From Flavobacteriales bacterium (GTDB taxonomy: Bacteria; Bacteroidota; Bacteroidia; Flavobacteriales; Schleiferiaceae), in assembly GCA_017795025.1 (NCBI GenBank), contig CP051243.1:2113501-2177500 (forward strand): a stretch of DNA of 64,000 bases, in the 5' to 3' direction. This document shows positions 1 to 8,837 of this stretch, piece after piece; position 1 is the stretch's first letter; each line of letters starts with the position of its first letter. The notes beneath the pieces are model-generated. The model was not told the DNA's origin. It saw nothing but the letters and a program-made list of their open reading frames with translations, and made no database searches. A program made the position numbers and the translations under genes.

Positions 1-8
1 CTAGTTTC

Positions 9-2627
9 ATGTCCCTGAAACACTACTCTATTTTAAGCATGCTTTTCCTGCTCTTTACGGCCTGTGAGGATAAGCTTAAAACCGAAACGCAAATTCAGGA
101 TGTGCTTCCCAGTAATACCGTTTGGCTGGCCGAGGTAAACGATTGGGAAGAACTTCTGGCTAAAAAAAGTCAGTCACGTGTTTACCAGCTCGTATCTGAA
201 TTTGAAGCCTTATCCTCCTTTGAAGCGGATTGGCAGGCGGCCGCCGATCTATGGGCTGGAGACAGCCTAAAACAAAGCCTCCGAGATGGAAAAGTGTTCC
301 TTGCCGAGGTGCGCTCCGGGGCCGATCGATACCATTGGCTGATGATTATGCTTCAGCCTGATCCTTCCGCAGAGAATTTATTTGAAACCCTTAGGTCGCA
401 GACGAACCTCGAACAATTGAATTATGCCGGCAACGATTTACTAGCGGTCAATTTAAGTGAGAACCGTAAGCTCTACTTCCACCATAAAGACGACCTCTAT
501 TTGATGAGTGCCGATCGACTCGCTATCGAATCAGCGCTGCGTCAGCAATCCGGAAAAACAGTACTTCCCGAATTTCAGCGTTTGCAAAAAGTAAGGGAGA
601 GTCGGAACAGTCGGGCCCCAATAAACTTCTATTTCAAATTAGATCAAGCCGAAAATTACTTGATGACCCTAGGTGAGATACCCGCAGCTTTTATGGGGAA
701 TATGGGCGATTGGCTGTCTCTCGATTTAGAAGCCGACTCCAAGGACTTTATCGCCACAGGATTATTAAACCACCCGCAAGATGCCCCTTATTTCCCTCAA
801 GCATTATCGGGTTTACATAGCGAGTCCATTCAGGCTCATAAGCTAATCCCCATCAATTTAGCCTCCTGGGTACATTTAAGCATTGGCAATGTTGCGCAAT
901 ACCAAAGAGCTCAAAATGAATACCTTGAAAAAGCCGGTAAATTATCCGACCACCAAGACTTGCTTGCCAAGCTGCCAAGCGAAGCACCCAGCAAGCTCAC
1001 GGGTATAATCGACTCCGAAATGGGCAGGTTTCAGGCCGGTAGAAGTCAACAAGCAGCATACGAATTTGCCTACTTTAATTTCCGCGATGCCGAACTCTGC
1101 GAGGAAACCCTCGGTACCTTGGCCGACAGTAATTTCATTGAGGGATATCGCGGTCATGTCATTCGGAAGATCGCCCCTTTAAACCTACTGCCGCGAATCT
1201 TTGGTTCTTTATTCGAACCCTTCCATCAACCTTATTACCTCTTACATCAAGATTACGTTCTTTTAGGAAACGACCTTGCGGCCCTGAAAGTAGTGCTCAA
1301 TGATATTCTCGATTCTAAAACCCTCGACCGAAGCGAGTCTTACCTAAAGCTGAGCAAGCAACTTCCTGGAAAGGCCCATGTACAAGTTTTATATGGCATT
1401 CCCGAATGGCTGCCTAACCAAAAGAATTATCTAAACAAGGCCCTTGGTTCCGAACTCGAATCCTTACAAGATAGCCTGCAAAACCTCCGCTGGGGTATTT
1501 TCCAGCTACAGGCCGACCAAGATCGCAGTTTTGTATCGGCCATTATTCGGGAAGAGCGCGCTATTGAAGAAAAAATTGTTCGTCAGTGGTCGGTACAACT
1601 CGAAGGCCAACCAATTGGGGCGCCTCAATTTCTTCGGAACCACCTCAACCAAAAACTCGACATTGCTGTTCAGGATGAAGAGCATCAATTATACCTCATC
1701 TCCCGTAAGGGTGAGCTCTTTTGGAATCGACAGCTCGATGGTCCGATCTTAGGTGACATTCGCCAAATAGATATCTTCCGAAATAACAAACTGCAAATGG
1801 TCTTTAACACCGCCAATAAACTATGGGTTATCGACCGATTAGGCCGCAATGTTGAGGGGTTCCCAGTAGATCTTCCGGCCGAGGCCACCGCTCCGGTTGG
1901 GGTGTTTAATTATGATCAGGCACGCAACTACCGCCTGGTTGTTCCCTGTGGCCCCATGCTTTACAATTATGATGTAGAAGGGAAATCGGTAAAGGGTTGG
2001 AACTTTAAGAAAGCCGCCTCTAATATTGTGAGCGAACCGCAGTTTTTTAGCGTTGCCGGCAAAGACATTATCGTTTGCCTTACGGCAGATGGAAAACTCT
2101 ACCAATTAAATCGTCGCGGGGAAGAGCGCTTTGAAGCTCCCGAAAAAATTGAAGAGCTTAAAACCAGTTTTTACTTAAAGCCCGGGGAAGACCTCAAGAG
2201 CTCTGAGCTGATTGCGGGCTCAAACTCGGGTAAAATGTATGTGATAAATCCGGAAGGAAAGGTCGACGCTGTTTACCTAGACCGTAGCCATCCCGCCGAT
2301 CATTTAATTTACTTCGAAGGCCGATACATTTTTAGCGATGGACCCGAACTCTTTGTAAAGGACGATCGTCTGCCTTTTTCGGTAAGTCTGGAGGATGAAA
2401 TCAGCTTAAAGCCCAAAGCGATGATTCTCAACAATCGCTTTTATGTGGCCGCTTTTTCGGCCGAAGCTGAGGAAATTCGACTCTTTAATGAGGAAGGTAA
2501 TTTGGTGGAAGGCTTCCCGGTATTTGCACAAGGACCCTTTGATATGGGTTCCTTAAACCGCGACAAGAGTTTGAATATCGTAAGCTACAGTAGCGATGGC
2601 ACTTTAATTTGCTACCGCCTACGCTAG
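9..2627 (+). CDS. Large lipoprotein, DUF3352-like N-terminal half and propeller-like C-terminal half
   Basis: An 872-residue protein with a short lipoprotein signal. The lipobox LFTAC ends at about Cys19 and is followed by acidic residues, so export and lipid anchoring are likely. Residues of about 30 to 520 resemble the DUF3352-type periplasmic domain (alternating hydrophobic segments, VFLAEV and LYLMSADR-like motifs). From about 540 onward there are repeated strand-rich units of the type LYLISRKGELFWNRQL and LYQLNRRGEERF, which look like the blades of a WD/PQQ-like beta-propeller. No catalytic motif is visible. The gene starts 9 nt into the window and appears complete. The desaturase gene follows closely on the same strand. 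The function is unknown; an envelope or surface role is inferred from the signal only. Confidence 0.75.
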   Translation: MSLKHYSILSMLFLLFTACEDKLKTETQIQDVLPSNTVWLAEVNDWEELLAKKSQSRVYQLVSEFEALSSFEADWQAAADLWAGDSLKQSLRDGKVFLAEVRSGADRYHWLMIMLQPDPSAENLFETLRSQTNLEQLNYAGNDLLAVNLSENRKLYFHHKDDLYLMSADRLAIESALRQQSGKTVLPEFQRLQKVRESRNSRAPINFYFKLDQAENYLMTLGEIPAAFMGNMGDWLSLDLEADSKDFIATGLLNHPQDAPYFPQALSGLHSESIQAHKLIPINLASWVHLSIGNVAQYQRAQNEYLEKAGKLSDHQDLLAKLPSEAPSKLTGIIDSEMGRFQAGRSQQAAYEFAYFNFRDAELCEETLGTLADSNFIEGYRGHVIRKIAPLNLLPRIFGSLFEPFHQPYYLLHQDYVLLGNDLAALKVVLNDILDSKTLDRSESYLKLSKQLPGKAHVQVLYGIPEWLPNQKNYLNKALGSELESLQDSLQNLRWGIFQLQADQDRSFVSAIIREERAIEEKIVRQWSVQLEGQPIGAPQFLRNHLNQKLDIAVQDEEHQLYLISRKGELFWNRQLDGPILGDIRQIDIFRNNKLQMVFNTANKLWVIDRLGRNVEGFPVDLPAEATAPVGVFNYDQARNYRLVVPCGPMLYNYDVEGKSVKGWNFKKAASNIVSEPQFFSVAGKDIIVCLTADGKLYQLNRRGEERFEAPEKIEELKTSFYLKPGEDLKSSELIAGSNSGKMYVINPEGKVDAVYLDRSHPADHLIYFEGRYIFSDGPELFVKDDRLPFSVSLEDEISLKPKAMILNNRFYVAAFSAEAEEIRLFNEEGNLVEGFPVFAQGPFDMGSLNRDKSLNIVSYSSDGTLICYRLR

Positions 2628-2666
2628 TTTAAATTGCCTCGCAGTTTTGGTACCTTGACCCGAATT

Positions 2667-3503
2667 ATGGCCTATTCGCTCGAAAAAAAATGGGAAGCAC
2701 GTTTGCGTCGGAAGTCATGGCTAATCCCCTTGCTAAGCCTGCTTGCCCTAAGCCTACTTTACAGTGCATGGCTCTTTTGCCTTTGGGCCTTTGAAGCGGG
2801 CTATTGGGGGTTCTTGTTTTTAAGCCCCTTTATTACCCATGCCCAAATGATTATCATGGTGCATGATGGTTCGCATCGCGCTATCACCAAAAGCAAATTC
2901 GATGATTGGATTATGAATCTTGGGGGTGCCTTGTTTTTCATTCCCTTTTACGGAGAACTCTTTCGCTACTTCCACTTCATTCACCATAGCTACACGAATC
3001 AAAGTCTCGACCCACTCTGGCCTCAGGAGAAGGAAAAACTCTTTAACTGGAACCGGCAGCTTTTTGTGCTCAGTGAAATGATCCCCATTCTCTCAACCCT
3101 AATTGCCCTTTTCATGGGTCGATCACAGCGTCGGGAAAAACTAAAACGCCCTCCTTACCGCATTAACTACTTTCGAATAGTAGTAAGTACGATTATCAGT
3201 ATTGCCTTAGCGGCTTGGCTGCAAGCCTCGGCCTGGTTTGTTATCCTTAATCTTTTAGGAGCCAGCTTATTGGCCAAAGTTCGTAATTGGTGCGAGCACA
3301 CCGGTTTTGAGGACAAGGAAAGTAATACCTACTGGTTCCCCTTGGGTATGGGGGTAGGCAATCATGCTGCTCATCACGACCAGCCCCAAATATCATGGTT
3401 AAGCCATATGATTTGCCTTTGGAACAAACCGCGCGATACCCATCCTTTAAAAACGCTGTGGCGGATGTTTATAGATCCCCATTGGAAACATTACAAAGCT
3501 TAA
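2667..3503 (+). CDS. Membrane fatty-acid desaturase family protein
   Basis: An integral-membrane di-iron desaturase/hydroxylase of 278 residues. It carries the His boxes that bind the two irons: HDGSH early, HFIHH in the middle and NHAAHH near the C-terminus, with hydrophobic segments before and between them. Such enzymes insert double bonds or hydroxyls into acyl chains or carotenoids. The exact substrate cannot be read from the sequence. An in-frame TTG at 2634 would add 11 residues, but the ATG at 2667 starts a more typical N-terminus and is preferred. It ends convergently with the CDP-alcohol phosphatidyltransferase gene with a 4-nt stop-codon overlap, and it sits beside several other lipid-type genes. 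Confidence 0.85.
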   Translation: MAYSLEKKWEARLRRKSWLIPLLSLLALSLLYSAWLFCLWAFEAGYWGFLFLSPFITHAQMIIMVHDGSHRAITKSKFDDWIMNLGGALFFIPFYGELFRYFHFIHHSYTNQSLDPLWPQEKEKLFNWNRQLFVLSEMIPILSTLIALFMGRSQRREKLKRPPYRINYFRIVVSTIISIALAAWLQASAWFVILNLLGASLLAKVRNWCEHTGFEDKESNTYWFPLGMGVGNHAAHHDQPQISWLSHMICLWNKPRDTHPLKTLWRMFIDPHWKHYKA

Positions 3504-4066
3504 GTCTTACCCTTTAGCACCCAATAAAGTCCCTTTAAATTAGAGCGTGGTTCTTTTAAGAGGAACTGTAAAATCAGGTGCTCGGTAAAAGCGATGTATC
3601 CCGAAGCCAGCATCACAAAATAAAAGGGGGTCCAAAAACCGAAAGCGAAGAGGGTAAAAAACCAGGTTCCTTGAATATAGCCGCCGATCTTCCAGGAATA
3701 AAGGTGAAAGCTAGGAAAGCGGCCATATCGCACTAGAGGCAAGGTCTCACAAAGCACAAATAAAGCCATGAAAGTAAATAGGCTGGGATAATAAGGGGCT
3801 AAATCGGCCTGCTTAAAAACAAAAATCCCGGTAAAACTTAAGATATAAGTTCCCACATCAGCGAGAGAATCTAAGCGGGCTCCGAACTCTGTTTCTAAAT
3901 TAAAACGTCGCGCAATGAAGCCATCTAAAATATCCGTGACAAGATTGATGCAGAAAAACCAAGTAAATAAGCTTTCCCAGCCTTGGTAAGCAAAGAGTAC
4001 CAAAACCGGAAACATTAAAAGCCGGTAAAGCGAAATTAGGTTAGGGAGATTCCAAACCACTTTCAT
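3500..4066 (-). CDS. CDP-alcohol phosphatidyltransferase family protein
   Basis: An integral-membrane enzyme of 188 residues that joins a CDP-linked lipid to an alcohol with release of CMP (the phosphatidylglycerophosphate, phosphatidylserine and archaetidyl-alcohol synthase superfamily). The signature D-x2-DG-x2-AR-x8-G-x3-D-x3-D is perfect: Asp45, Asp48-Gly49, Ala52-Arg53, Gly62, Asp66 and Asp70. The ATG at 4066 is chosen because the family normally begins with an NLPNLISLYR-like segment. An upstream ATG at 4159 would add a 31-residue hydrophobic leader. The acceptor alcohol cannot be told from the sequence. The nearby CDP-archaeol-synthase-like and UbiA genes raise the possibility of an isoprenoid CDP-lipid as donor, which is inference. 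Confidence 0.88.
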   Translation of the reverse strand: MKVVWNLPNLISLYRLLMFPVLVLFAYQGWESLFTWFFCINLVTDILDGFIARRFNLETEFGARLDSLADVGTYILSFTGIFVFKQADLAPYYPSLFTFMALFVLCETLPLVRYGRFPSFHLYSWKIGGYIQGTWFFTLFAFGFWTPFYFVMLASGYIAFTEHLILQFLLKEPRSNLKGLYWVLKGKT

Positions 4067-4168
4067 AATCTTTTCGAGGTTTAGGTTTATAGCCTTAGCT
4101 TTTCCTAGTATTGCAAGGCAAACAATGGCTAAAAGGTAGCCAAAATACCTTAGGAACAACTAAACCGG

Positions 4169-4741
4169 ATGCTTCAAATGGAATTATACCTCGTCATTTT
4201 TGGTATGCTAATTATTGGCAGCTCTGGGCTTAGTTTACAAATTTTCTTTCGCAACCAAAATTCGGAAGCAAAGCCGACTAGCGAGAACACCTTGTCGTAT
4301 TTCCGCCTTTTAATACCCCTGGGTATGCTCTTGGCCTTTGGGGTTTATTACTTCGATTACGGAAGCTTTACTGCACCTAATTGGACTTTGATCTTAGGCA
4401 TAGGGCTTTATCTTTTAGGCATGCTCCTGCGCTGGTACGCCGTTTGGCGACTTAAGCATTTCTTTACGGTGCAGTTGGCTATTCAAAAAGACCATCGTCT
4501 AATCCATACCGGTTTATTTAAGTATATCCGTCACCCGAGTTACCTCGGCATGCTCACCTATTTTTTAGGTTTGGGGCTCATCATGCACAATTTCCTGAGC
4601 CTGTTCATCATGCTGGTTTTCGCCTGGCTTGCCATTAGGTCTCGAATTAGAGCCGAAGAAAAATTATTGCTACTGCATTTTGGGGAGGAATACCTCCAAT
4701 ATCAAAAGTCGACTAAGCGTCTTATTCCCTTTATTTTTTAA
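4169..4741 (+). CDS. Isoprenylcysteine carboxyl methyltransferase (ICMT)-like membrane protein
   Basis: A 190-residue protein with about five hydrophobic helices. The C-terminal half has the ICMT/PEMT-type SAM-binding pattern: HRLIHTGLFKYIRHPSYLG, then a further helix, then a conserved charged stretch (RIRAEEKLLLLHFGEEYLQY). The RHPxY and EE...F...Y elements are the usual hallmarks. Family members methylate isoprenyl-cysteine, phosphatidylethanolamine or other membrane substrates; bacterial members are mostly uncharacterised. It starts divergently from the CDP-alcohol phosphatidyltransferase and is followed after a single nucleotide by the small protein at 4743, so the two are probably co-transcribed. 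Confidence 0.85.
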   Translation: MLQMELYLVIFGMLIIGSSGLSLQIFFRNQNSEAKPTSENTLSYFRLLIPLGMLLAFGVYYFDYGSFTAPNWTLILGIGLYLLGMLLRWYAVWRLKHFFTVQLAIQKDHRLIHTGLFKYIRHPSYLGMLTYFLGLGLIMHNFLSLFIMLVFAWLAIRSRIRAEEKLLLLHFGEEYLQYQKSTKRLIPFIF

Positions 4742-4742
4742 G

Positions 4743-5273
4743 ATGGAGCAAAAGTTTATTTGGATCCGCATCTGGCATGGCTATCTGCGAAAGCAAAGCG
4801 GCCGGCACCACCCCAAGGAGTTGGGAGGTTTATTTGGTGGCCATGTGGTGATGGAAATCAATGACTTTTGTTATGGCTTTTTTTACCGCGATCGCAAGAG
4901 GATTCATTTGCTCAGCAAAAAACCATTTAATTGCGAGTTTCAAAAGCAAACTGTGGCGGAATGGGAGGACATTGTAAAGGATAAGAAGGAAACAAAAATT
5001 CGGATTCCGCTAAGCGAGATGGAGTTGAACCAGCTTGAAGAATTTTACCAAAAAGCCCTGCAAAACCCTCCTTACGATTACACTATGTTGGGACAACGCT
5101 GTGCTTCTTCCGTTTACTGTTTGCTAAAGGATTTAGCATTAATAAGTGGTGGCCATTATTACTGGAACGCCTTTTACCCTGGAGCTTTACGGCGTCACCT
5201 TCTTCGAGAAGCTAAAAAACAGCATTGGGAAGTAAGGCAAAAGCCTGGGGCCAAAGATCGCCTCTGGGCCTAA
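4743..5273 (+). CDS. Hypothetical protein, possible permuted papain-like (LRAT/NlpC type) fold
   Basis: A 176-residue protein with no signal peptide. The ATG at 4743 lies one nucleotide after the stop of the ICMT-like gene; the frame is open further upstream only through that gene. I do not recognise it with certainty. The layout GGHVVMEI (His at about 34) followed much later by GQRCASSVYCLL (Cys near 120) matches the His-before-Cys order of circularly permuted papain-like proteins such as LRAT and YiiX. Those act as acyltransferases or thiol hydrolases on lipids or peptides. This assignment is inference. The gene ends convergently with the dikinase gene with a 4-nt overlap. Confidence 0.6.
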   Translation: MEQKFIWIRIWHGYLRKQSGRHHPKELGGLFGGHVVMEINDFCYGFFYRDRKRIHLLSKKPFNCEFQKQTVAEWEDIVKDKKETKIRIPLSEMELNQLEEFYQKALQNPPYDYTMLGQRCASSVYCLLKDLALISGGHYYWNAFYPGALRRHLLREAKKQHWEVRQKPGAKDRLWA

Positions 5274-7879
5274 AAAATCACCCGCCCGGCATCCGCATCT
5301 AAAACTACCGTTTGCCCGTTCTTAAGGATCTTAGTGGCATTACTCACTCCCACTAAGGCCGGTATCCCCAATTCGCGCCCCACTATGGCGGTGTGGGAAA
5401 GCACCGATCCTTTTTCACTTATAATCCCCACCGCTTGTGTCATCAGAAACACCCAAGCGGGGTCGGTCATTTTACTGACCAAAATTTTACCCTTAATGTT
5501 CAATTCAAAACTAGGCTCATGGACTACGACTACTTCCGCTTTCACCTTCCCTTTAGATACCCCTAATCCATTAAGGCCCTCGCCATTATCTTCGGTAGTT
5601 GCGGTCGTTCTAAACCGAGGTTCCTCTCCTGCGAGGTAGGAAATTCGGTCGGGTAAATCCAAGCTTTCGAACTCTTCAAACTCCTGCTTTCGATCTTGAA
5701 CTTTCTCCTGCCAAGCTTTATCCGGCTTTCCCACGCAAAAGTGGCCTAAGTCTGCCAAGTCTAAATAAAAAACATCTTGAGCTTGCGACAAATATCCTTC
5801 TGCTTCCATCATCGCTGCCACACGCATAAATACCTGCTTTACCCTGCCGTAGGCGCGCGCCCTGGCAAAGCGCATATTCTCACGATTTTTTAAGCCGTTT
5901 CCAGCCCAAATAGCCAACACTTTAATTAGCCAAAAAGAAGGACTAATTGGCGAAAGACGTTCCCTAATGCGCTTCTGGGCCTTGTGCCGCAACTGTACTT
6001 TCCGTTCAAGATGCGCCGCTTTAGTCATGCTGCTGTTCAACTGACTTTTAATGAGTTGATACACCGCCAGAGGATCTTGTTGTAGGGAGGGAACTTCTAA
6101 CTTCAATTCGGCCAATACGCGGTCGCCATAGTGTTGCCTATGAAACTCAATTTTAGCTTGTAGGCTAGGATAGTTTATGAGCCCCTCGGGAATAGCTTTT
6201 GGTTCGCGTTCAAAAACCCTTTGCAAATGCGGGTCAGTCAAAATGCTATCCTTTATTTCCAGAAGATGTAGTACCGCTTGTTCGGATTCTATTGATTCAA
6301 ATCGACTGCTTAATTCATGAGCAAGAGCTTCGGCATCTTCAAAACCCAAAGACCTAAGGCGGGCTTGTAAAAAGCCGAAAAACTTAAAGGCTAAAAAGTC
6401 GTTGACAATGGTGATTGACCAAATGGAAAACAAGGATTTGATTGCTTCTTGATGGGCGTCCCAAATTTGCTTTCGATCTAAATCGGCCTCGCATAAGGCT
6501 TGCAAATCCGCTTCAATCTTTTTAAACCTTCTAAAGAAAAATCGTACCCTCGCGGGATGACGAAGCAACATCCAAGCAGAAGCACTTGCCATTTTTGCCA
6601 TCGACCATAGGTCGGCTAAGCCACGATTTTGGGCATCCTTTAAACCAACCGCATTTTGCCAGGCTTGGCGCGATTTCTTTGATTTAAAAACCAGGTCAAT
6701 CAGTTCGTACCAATTATCCAAGCGGTAGTAAATGCGTCCTTTATAATGGGCAATCAGTTTTTGAAAAACAGGCTCAAGTTGCTTGGTCTTGGCCCGAGGG
6801 ATCCAAAAATCCTTAGCGCAAGAAGAAAAAACTTGCTGGTAGGCCAAACGGGCCAAGCTAAAGGTAAGCGGACTACTAATACCGGGGTAGCTCTCTACGA
6901 TATTGGTATTGTCCAAAATCTGCACTTTACTAGGATCGAGCCCGCTTATAGGCCGCATCTGCAGCAGCGATAGTTGGCCATTCGCATCAAAGGCAAATTC
7001 AATATCGGCGGGCGCCTTTAGCAGTTCCTCCGCTTTTAAGAGCTCTTTAAAAATGAGGTTTACTTCTTCTCGACTTAAAACCGGACTCCCTTCTTTCGCA
7101 GAGTCTAATTCCCATTTCTCAATGGCCCCAGTTTTCGAGTTATAGTCAAGGTAATGGCGCTTTTTTTCGATGATAGCGCGGTAGCTTTCCTTCTGCCGGT
7201 CAAAGCAAAAGGTATCGGTTTCTACGGCATTAGACACTACCCCTTCCCCTAAACCATAGCCCGCCACAATAAGCGCATCAGCTAAGTTCGCGGTTTGGTC
7301 GGCCGAAAAGGCCACCCCCGATTTATAGGCTGGAACCATTTCTTGAAAAATCACCGCAAAAGAAAAAGGCTCCCTGGCCAATCCCATTTTTTGTCGGTAG
7401 CGCCCAATCCCATAAGAATAAGCCGAAGCAATACACTTCAAAATTGCTTGCTCTCGAGCTTGAGCTTGGACATATAAGAAGCTATCGTATTGCCCGGCAA
7501 AAGAGGCTTGGGCGAGGTCTTCCATACTTCCCGAAGAACGAATGGCCAAACCGGACTTTTCCCCAAAACAATCCTTAAGCTTTTGCTCGATTTCTTGCGA
7601 GAGCTTTGGACTTAGTTGCAGCGATTGAATAGCCTGCTGTAATTCCGCCGCCGCTGGAGCTAAGACCTCCTCCGATTCTTGAGTTAAGGCCGATTCATAG
7701 GCTTTTATCTGATCGTGAAGTGGCGCTAAGATGGCCGAAACACCATCTGCCGAAAGGCAAAAAAAAGCAGGCACATTGAGGCCCGCCTCTCGCATTTTAA
7801 CCAAGTTAAAGGCTTTAGCACCGATCTTATTAATAGCCGCATGGGCTGATCCATATTTTGGCCCCAGTAAATGCGACAT
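5270..7879 (-). CDS. PEP-synthase/rifampicin-phosphotransferase-like ATP-grasp dikinase
   Basis: An 869-residue protein with the three-part layout of the PEP synthase/rifampicin phosphotransferase superfamily. Residues 1 to about 320 form a pyruvate-phosphate-dikinase ATP-grasp domain: NKIGAKAFNLVKM, the AIRSSGSMEDLAQASFAGQ nucleotide loop, GYGLGEGVVSNAV, and DIEFAF...LLQMRPI. A long central domain begins with VESYPGISSPLTFS, an element typical of the RPH and PigC branch. The C-terminal swivelling domain carries the phosphoryl-accepting His in GSVLSHTAIVGRELGIPALVG. All key residues look intact. Length and layout fit RPH-type enzymes better than housekeeping PpsA. The start overlaps the UbiA stop by one base (TAATG), so the two are translationally coupled. 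The acceptor molecule is unknown. Confidence 0.85.
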   Translation of the reverse strand: MSHLLGPKYGSAHAAINKIGAKAFNLVKMREAGLNVPAFFCLSADGVSAILAPLHDQIKAYESALTQESEEVLAPAAAELQQAIQSLQLSPKLSQEIEQKLKDCFGEKSGLAIRSSGSMEDLAQASFAGQYDSFLYVQAQAREQAILKCIASAYSYGIGRYRQKMGLAREPFSFAVIFQEMVPAYKSGVAFSADQTANLADALIVAGYGLGEGVVSNAVETDTFCFDRQKESYRAIIEKKRHYLDYNSKTGAIEKWELDSAKEGSPVLSREEVNLIFKELLKAEELLKAPADIEFAFDANGQLSLLQMRPISGLDPSKVQILDNTNIVESYPGISSPLTFSLARLAYQQVFSSCAKDFWIPRAKTKQLEPVFQKLIAHYKGRIYYRLDNWYELIDLVFKSKKSRQAWQNAVGLKDAQNRGLADLWSMAKMASASAWMLLRHPARVRFFFRRFKKIEADLQALCEADLDRKQIWDAHQEAIKSLFSIWSITIVNDFLAFKFFGFLQARLRSLGFEDAEALAHELSSRFESIESEQAVLHLLEIKDSILTDPHLQRVFEREPKAIPEGLINYPSLQAKIEFHRQHYGDRVLAELKLEVPSLQQDPLAVYQLIKSQLNSSMTKAAHLERKVQLRHKAQKRIRERLSPISPSFWLIKVLAIWAGNGLKNRENMRFARARAYGRVKQVFMRVAAMMEAEGYLSQAQDVFYLDLADLGHFCVGKPDKAWQEKVQDRKQEFEEFESLDLPDRISYLAGEEPRFRTTATTEDNGEGLNGLGVSKGKVKAEVVVVHEPSFELNIKGKILVSKMTDPAWVFLMTQAVGIISEKGSVLSHTAIVGRELGIPALVGVSNATKILKNGQTVVLDADAGRVIF

Positions 7880-8823
7880 TAAAGCGCTAAGCTAAGTTCC
7901 CTTTGCAGAATGATGTGGATCAAGAGGTTGAGAAAGAGCATGGTGGTGAATATCATAGCTCCGTTCTTCAAAATATTATGCTGGTTTATGGGCTTAAAAT
8001 AAAAGCGCAGGTATACCCAGAAAGCATAGAGCATAATGAGGGCGGCAATGGGGTAATACGAAATTCCTAATTGCATGGTGTGGGCCATATAAAAACTCAG
8101 GCCACCAGCTAGGAGGAGTGGACTAAAGGCGATTAAACAAGCCTTTTTTGCACCAAAAATCATGGAGAAAGTTTCGTAATCGGTTTCCTTATCCGCCGAA
8201 CGGATTTTTCGGGACACCTCCCAGGAAGTTACAGGCAAGGCGAAGATGAGAACCAAGATGAATTGGTTCCAACCAAAATCCTCATAATAACCGCCGGCAG
8301 CCATCCCCGTATGCAGGAGGTAAAAGTTAATCATGTAAGGAATAGGCTGATGGGTAGCCATGGTTAGAAAGACCTTCTCGCGGTGAATTTTTTCGGCAAA
8401 GAACCATTGATAGGTACCAAAGAGGTAAATTAAAACCACGGCAAAAACGAGGAGCGTATCGGGTGCCAGCCAAACATTTATGCCAATTAAAACAGCCGTT
8501 GAAAGCATCATCAAGGCTAGGATATCCTTTTTAAGCACCAACTTTCTAGGGGTGGATCGATGCGGGAAGATTTGCTTGTCTAAATCAAAATCCTTGAGGT
8601 CATCGAAGGTTCGCATGAGCAGCATCATAAAAAAGGCCGAAATAATTCCCGCCAGGCCGTAGTAATCAAAAATCAAATCTTGCCCAACCAAGGCTTGCGC
8701 CGAAAAATTTAAACAGAAATAAAGGGCAATGATATAGGGCAGGTAAACCAGCACGGGAAACATTTCGTCGGTGTAAATTTTCCAGCGCTTGAGCATGTAC
8801 TTTGGAGTAGCAGAATCGTTCAT
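7879..8823 (-). CDS. UbiA-superfamily prenyltransferase
   Basis: A 314-residue protein with about eight or nine membrane helices. The first Asp-rich motif reads FDDLKDFDLDK (Asp74, 75, 78, 80, 82) and is followed by the typical PHRSTPRK loop. The second conserved loop, WEVSRKIRSADKETDYETFS (about 201 to 220), is equivalent to the second UbiA motif. UbiA enzymes transfer isoprenyl chains to aromatic rings, heme, or glycerol derivatives (geranylgeranylglyceryl phosphate in archaea). The gene lies between the CDP-archaeol-synthase-like gene (14-nt gap) and the dikinase gene (1-nt overlap). This points away from menaquinone synthesis and towards a lipid or specialised product, although substrate specificity cannot be read from the sequence. 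Confidence 0.85.
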   Translation of the reverse strand: MNDSATPKYMLKRWKIYTDEMFPVLVYLPYIIALYFCLNFSAQALVGQDLIFDYYGLAGIISAFFMMLLMRTFDDLKDFDLDKQIFPHRSTPRKLVLKKDILALMMLSTAVLIGINVWLAPDTLLVFAVVLIYLFGTYQWFFAEKIHREKVFLTMATHQPIPYMINFYLLHTGMAAGGYYEDFGWNQFILVLIFALPVTSWEVSRKIRSADKETDYETFSMIFGAKKACLIAFSPLLLAGGLSFYMAHTMQLGISYYPIAALIMLYAFWVYLRFYFKPINQHNILKNGAMIFTTMLFLNLLIHIILQRELSLAL

Positions 8824-8837
8824 GGTTTGAGTTTAGG

